Below are positions 62,345 to 64,000 of a stretch of DNA of 64,000 nt, one piece after another. The notes beneath the pieces were generated by a model. That model was not told the DNA's origin. It did not search any database and was given only the letters and a program-made list of their open reading frames with translations. The stretch lies in the NCBI GenBank assembly GCA_009782555.1, contig WRIV01000003.1, forward strand, positions 1-64,000, read 5' to 3'. The stretch is from Treponema sp. (GTDB lineage Bacteria > Spirochaetota > Spirochaetia > Treponematales > Breznakiellaceae). Each line of letters starts with the position of its first letter. Positions within the stretch are counted from its first letter, which is position 1. Position numbers and translations under genes: made by a program.

Positions 62345-64000
62345 AGACCCCGAAACCCTGCTTATCCAATACGATAACAGCTGGGACGGCTACGACGATG
62401 AAAAAGTCGATGAGATGCGGGATCAGTACGGGATTAACCATATTACCCGTCAAAAAAAGGCTTCCATCCTAAGCAAACTGAGGGACTCCTTTGTAAACCC
62501 TTTTACTATTGTATTATTTATTCTTACGGTAATTAATATTTTTACCCAGGATTATCCGGCGGTAATAATCGTCTCCGCCATGGTGTTGATAAGCGGCTTT
62601 CTTAGGTTTTTCCAGGAGCTGCGAAGCAGCAGCGCCGCCGAGCATTTAAGCGAGATGGTCGAAACCACCGCTGCCGTTGCCCGGCAGTTCGAAGAAGAAT
62701 CCAACGCCGCGGGAAAACAGGAAATACCCCTGGACGAAATTGTTGTGGGGGATCTGGTACACCTGGCAGCGGGGGACATTATTCCGGCGGATATCCGGAT
62801 CCTCCAGGCCAAAGACCTTTTTATCAGCCAGGCTTCCCTGACCGGCGAAAGCGAACCGGTGGAAAAGTTTGCCGAAAAACTGGATGCAAAACCTCCCTCT
62901 CCCCTGGATTCAAAAAACCTGGCCTTTATGGGAAGTACGGTTATCTCCGGTTCCGCCACCGCCTTGGTTCTTGCCGTGGGGGACGATACGATCCTCGGTT
63001 CCATTGCCCGGGAACTCCAGGTTAAGGCCCCCCCCACCAGTTTTGAAAAGGGAATTACCTCCGTTTCCTGGGTACTGATCCGGTTTATGCTGATCATGGT
63101 TCCAGTGGTATTTCTTATCAACGGGCTGACCAAATCAGCCACCCAGGACCCCTGGCTCAACGCATTTTTGTTTGGCCTTTCCGTTGCTGTCGGCCTTACC
63201 CCGGAAATGCTGCCCATGATCGTTTCCGCCAATCTTGCCAAGGGCGCCGTGTCCATGTCCAAACAGCAGGTTATCGTCAAGGACCTTAATTCAATTCAGA
63301 ATTTCGGAGCCATGGATGTGCTTTGTACCGACAAGACCGGTACGATTACCCAGGACAGGATCATCCTGCAATACCACCTGGATGTATACGGTAATCCGGA
63401 CCTGCGGGTACTCCGCCATGCCTACCTAAACAGCCACTATCAAACGGGACTGAAAAACCTGATGGATATTTCGATTATTGAACGGGCCAAGGAACATCAG
63501 ATTGATGAACTTACTGCGGCATACAAAAAGATCGATGAGATTCCTTTTGATTTCAGCCGCAGACGCATGAGTGTAGTGGTCGAAGACAACAAAGGACAAA
63601 CCCGGCTTATCACCAAGGGCGCCATAGAGGAAATGCTTGCCATATCCGGTTCTGTAGAATACCAGGGTAAAATTGAACCCATAACTTCCAAACTGAAAAA
63701 AGAGATTCTTGCGACCTGCAACAAATACAATGGGGATGGGATGCGGGTTTTGGGGGTTTCCCGGAAATTCGGCCCTTCTCCCGCGGGCACTTTTTCTGTG
63801 GCGGACGAAAAGGACATGGTTCTGATAGGCTACCTCGCCTTTTTGGATCCCCCTAAAGAAAGCGCCTCCGAAGCCATTTCCGCCCTTACCGAATACGGCG
63901 TTAAAACCATTGTTTTAACCGGAGACAACGATTCGGTAACCAAGAGTGTCTGCAAACAGGTGGGCCTAAAGGCAGATAAAATTCTTTTGGGCAAAGATGT
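62250..64000 (+). CDS. mgtA: MgtA-like Mg2+-importing P-type ATPase (partial)
   Basis: The first 583 codons of a P3B-type ATPase that runs off the window edge. The actuator-domain signature is TGES (SLTGESEPVEKF) after DIRILQAKDLF. Helix 4 reads VGLTPEMLPMIV, and the phosphorylated Asp361 is in CTDKTGTIT, preceded by NSIQNFGAMDVL, a phrase specific to MgtA/MgtB. Helices 1-2 lie at about 85-125. The N domain has ITKGAIEEML and the P domain TGDND. The ATG at 62250 lacks a Shine-Dalgarno and sits inside the upstream ORF. With mgtE at the left edge, the window holds two Mg2+ importers. Confidence 0.9.
   Translation, partial: MAVKAVLEKKPSPAIARAALRTKRRLLNGTLKDPETLLIQYDNSWDGYDDEKVDEMRDQYGINHITRQKKASILSKLRDSFVNPFTIVLFILTVINIFTQDYPAVIIVSAMVLISGFLRFFQELRSSSAAEHLSEMVETTAAVARQFEEESNAAGKQEIPLDEIVVGDLVHLAAGDIIPADIRILQAKDLFISQASLTGESEPVEKFAEKLDAKPPSPLDSKNLAFMGSTVISGSATALVLAVGDDTILGSIARELQVKAPPTSFEKGITSVSWVLIRFMLIMVPVVFLINGLTKSATQDPWLNAFLFGLSVAVGLTPEMLPMIVSANLAKGAVSMSKQQVIVKDLNSIQNFGAMDVLCTDKTGTITQDRIILQYHLDVYGNPDLRVLRHAYLNSHYQTGLKNLMDISIIERAKEHQIDELTAAYKKIDEIPFDFSRRRMSVVVEDNKGQTRLITKGAIEEMLAISGSVEYQGKIEPITSKLKKEILATCNKYNGDGMRVLGVSRKFGPSPAGTFSVADEKDMVLIGYLAFLDPPKESASEAISALTEYGVKTIVLTGDNDSVTKSVCKQVGLKADKILLGKD

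Noticed and set aside
1-64000. CRISPR arrays, insertion sequences, prophage, rRNA
   Set aside because: No regularly spaced repeats, transposase or phage-type proteins, or rRNA sequence was seen on either strand.

Overview
The window is spirochaete chromosome, most likely a Treponema of the termite-gut type, with GC near 50 percent by eye. The evidence is a FlaA flagellar-sheath protein next to a GerMN-domain protein and a cell-wall amidase (an order I recall as TP0249/TP0248/TP0247 in T. pallidum), a spirochaete-type radical SAM/SPASM protein, a PUR-domain nucleic-acid-binding protein of the Borrelia BpuR type, many TPR, LysM and lipoprotein envelope genes, and a HydF [FeFe]-hydrogenase maturase. 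I saw no insertion sequence, prophage, CRISPR array or rRNA. Gene density is high, and genes sit in short operons on both strands.

Layout. 1-7.7 kb (minus): mgtE Mg2+ channel with a long leader, an SDR enzyme, a PhoBR-like two-component pair behind a PstS-like binding protein carrying a carbohydrate-binding-like domain, and a cation diffusion facilitator. 7.8-9.7 kb (plus): a small motility-type protein and a GH13 glucosidase. 9.7-13.2 kb (minus): clpS-clpA-aat, a compact N-degron module. 13.3-17.1 kb (plus): a sugar ABC importer with a hairpin after the binding-protein gene. 17.1-19.2 kb (minus): a HAD phosphatase and hydF. 19.3-23.9 kb (plus): two TPR proteins, an AI-2E-family membrane protein and a sirtuin. 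23.9-26.6 kb (minus): an FGE-fold protein without catalytic cysteines, gltX, and a small triple-repeat Cys/His protein. 26.7-33.8 kb (plus): Cof phosphatase, CBS-HATPase, DRTGG and PHP proteins, then a lipoprotein, a LysM protein and a chemoreceptor. 33.8-39.0 kb: NUDIX, a cytidylate-kinase-like/BON fusion, an M32 carboxypeptidase, a membrane protein and two divergent CDP-alcohol phosphatidyltransferases. 39.0-45.0 kb (minus): deoR-E2-E3-fused E1, a 2-oxoacid dehydrogenase operon. 45.2-47.6 kb (plus): ackA and a PfkB kinase. 47.7 kb: tRNA-Glu. 47.9-62.1 kb (minus): an outer-membrane protein, RelA/SpoT-TPR, flaA, a GerMN protein, an amidase, a coupled five-gene sugar-modification cluster, a PUR protein and a phosphohexomutase. 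62.2 kb to the end (plus): an MgtA-type P-type ATPase, cut by the window edge, behind an overlapping short upstream ORF.

How the genes fit together. The window mixes central metabolism (2-oxoacid dehydrogenase giving acyl-CoA, acetate kinase, hydrogenase maturation), Mg2+ uptake at both ends (mgtE and mgtA, each with an unusual 5' region), and envelope or flagellar-sheath construction. The most novel-looking unit is 52789-59544: a spiro-SPASM radical-SAM-like protein, a glycosyltransferase-like protein, an SpsF-like cytidylyltransferase, a PseG-like/methyltransferase fusion and an ATP-grasp enzyme. Each overlaps the next, and the set runs by overlap into the amidase and then GerMN and FlaA genes. 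It looks like an undescribed pathway making or attaching a modified sugar at the cell surface or periplasmic flagellum.

A second theme is promoter architecture. Several genes without a Shine-Dalgarno sequence (7764, 26675, 38338, and less clearly 26284, 38286 and 62071) have a -10 element 5-7 bases before the ATG, predicting leaderless mRNAs. All function calls come from reading the translations and motifs; no search was run.
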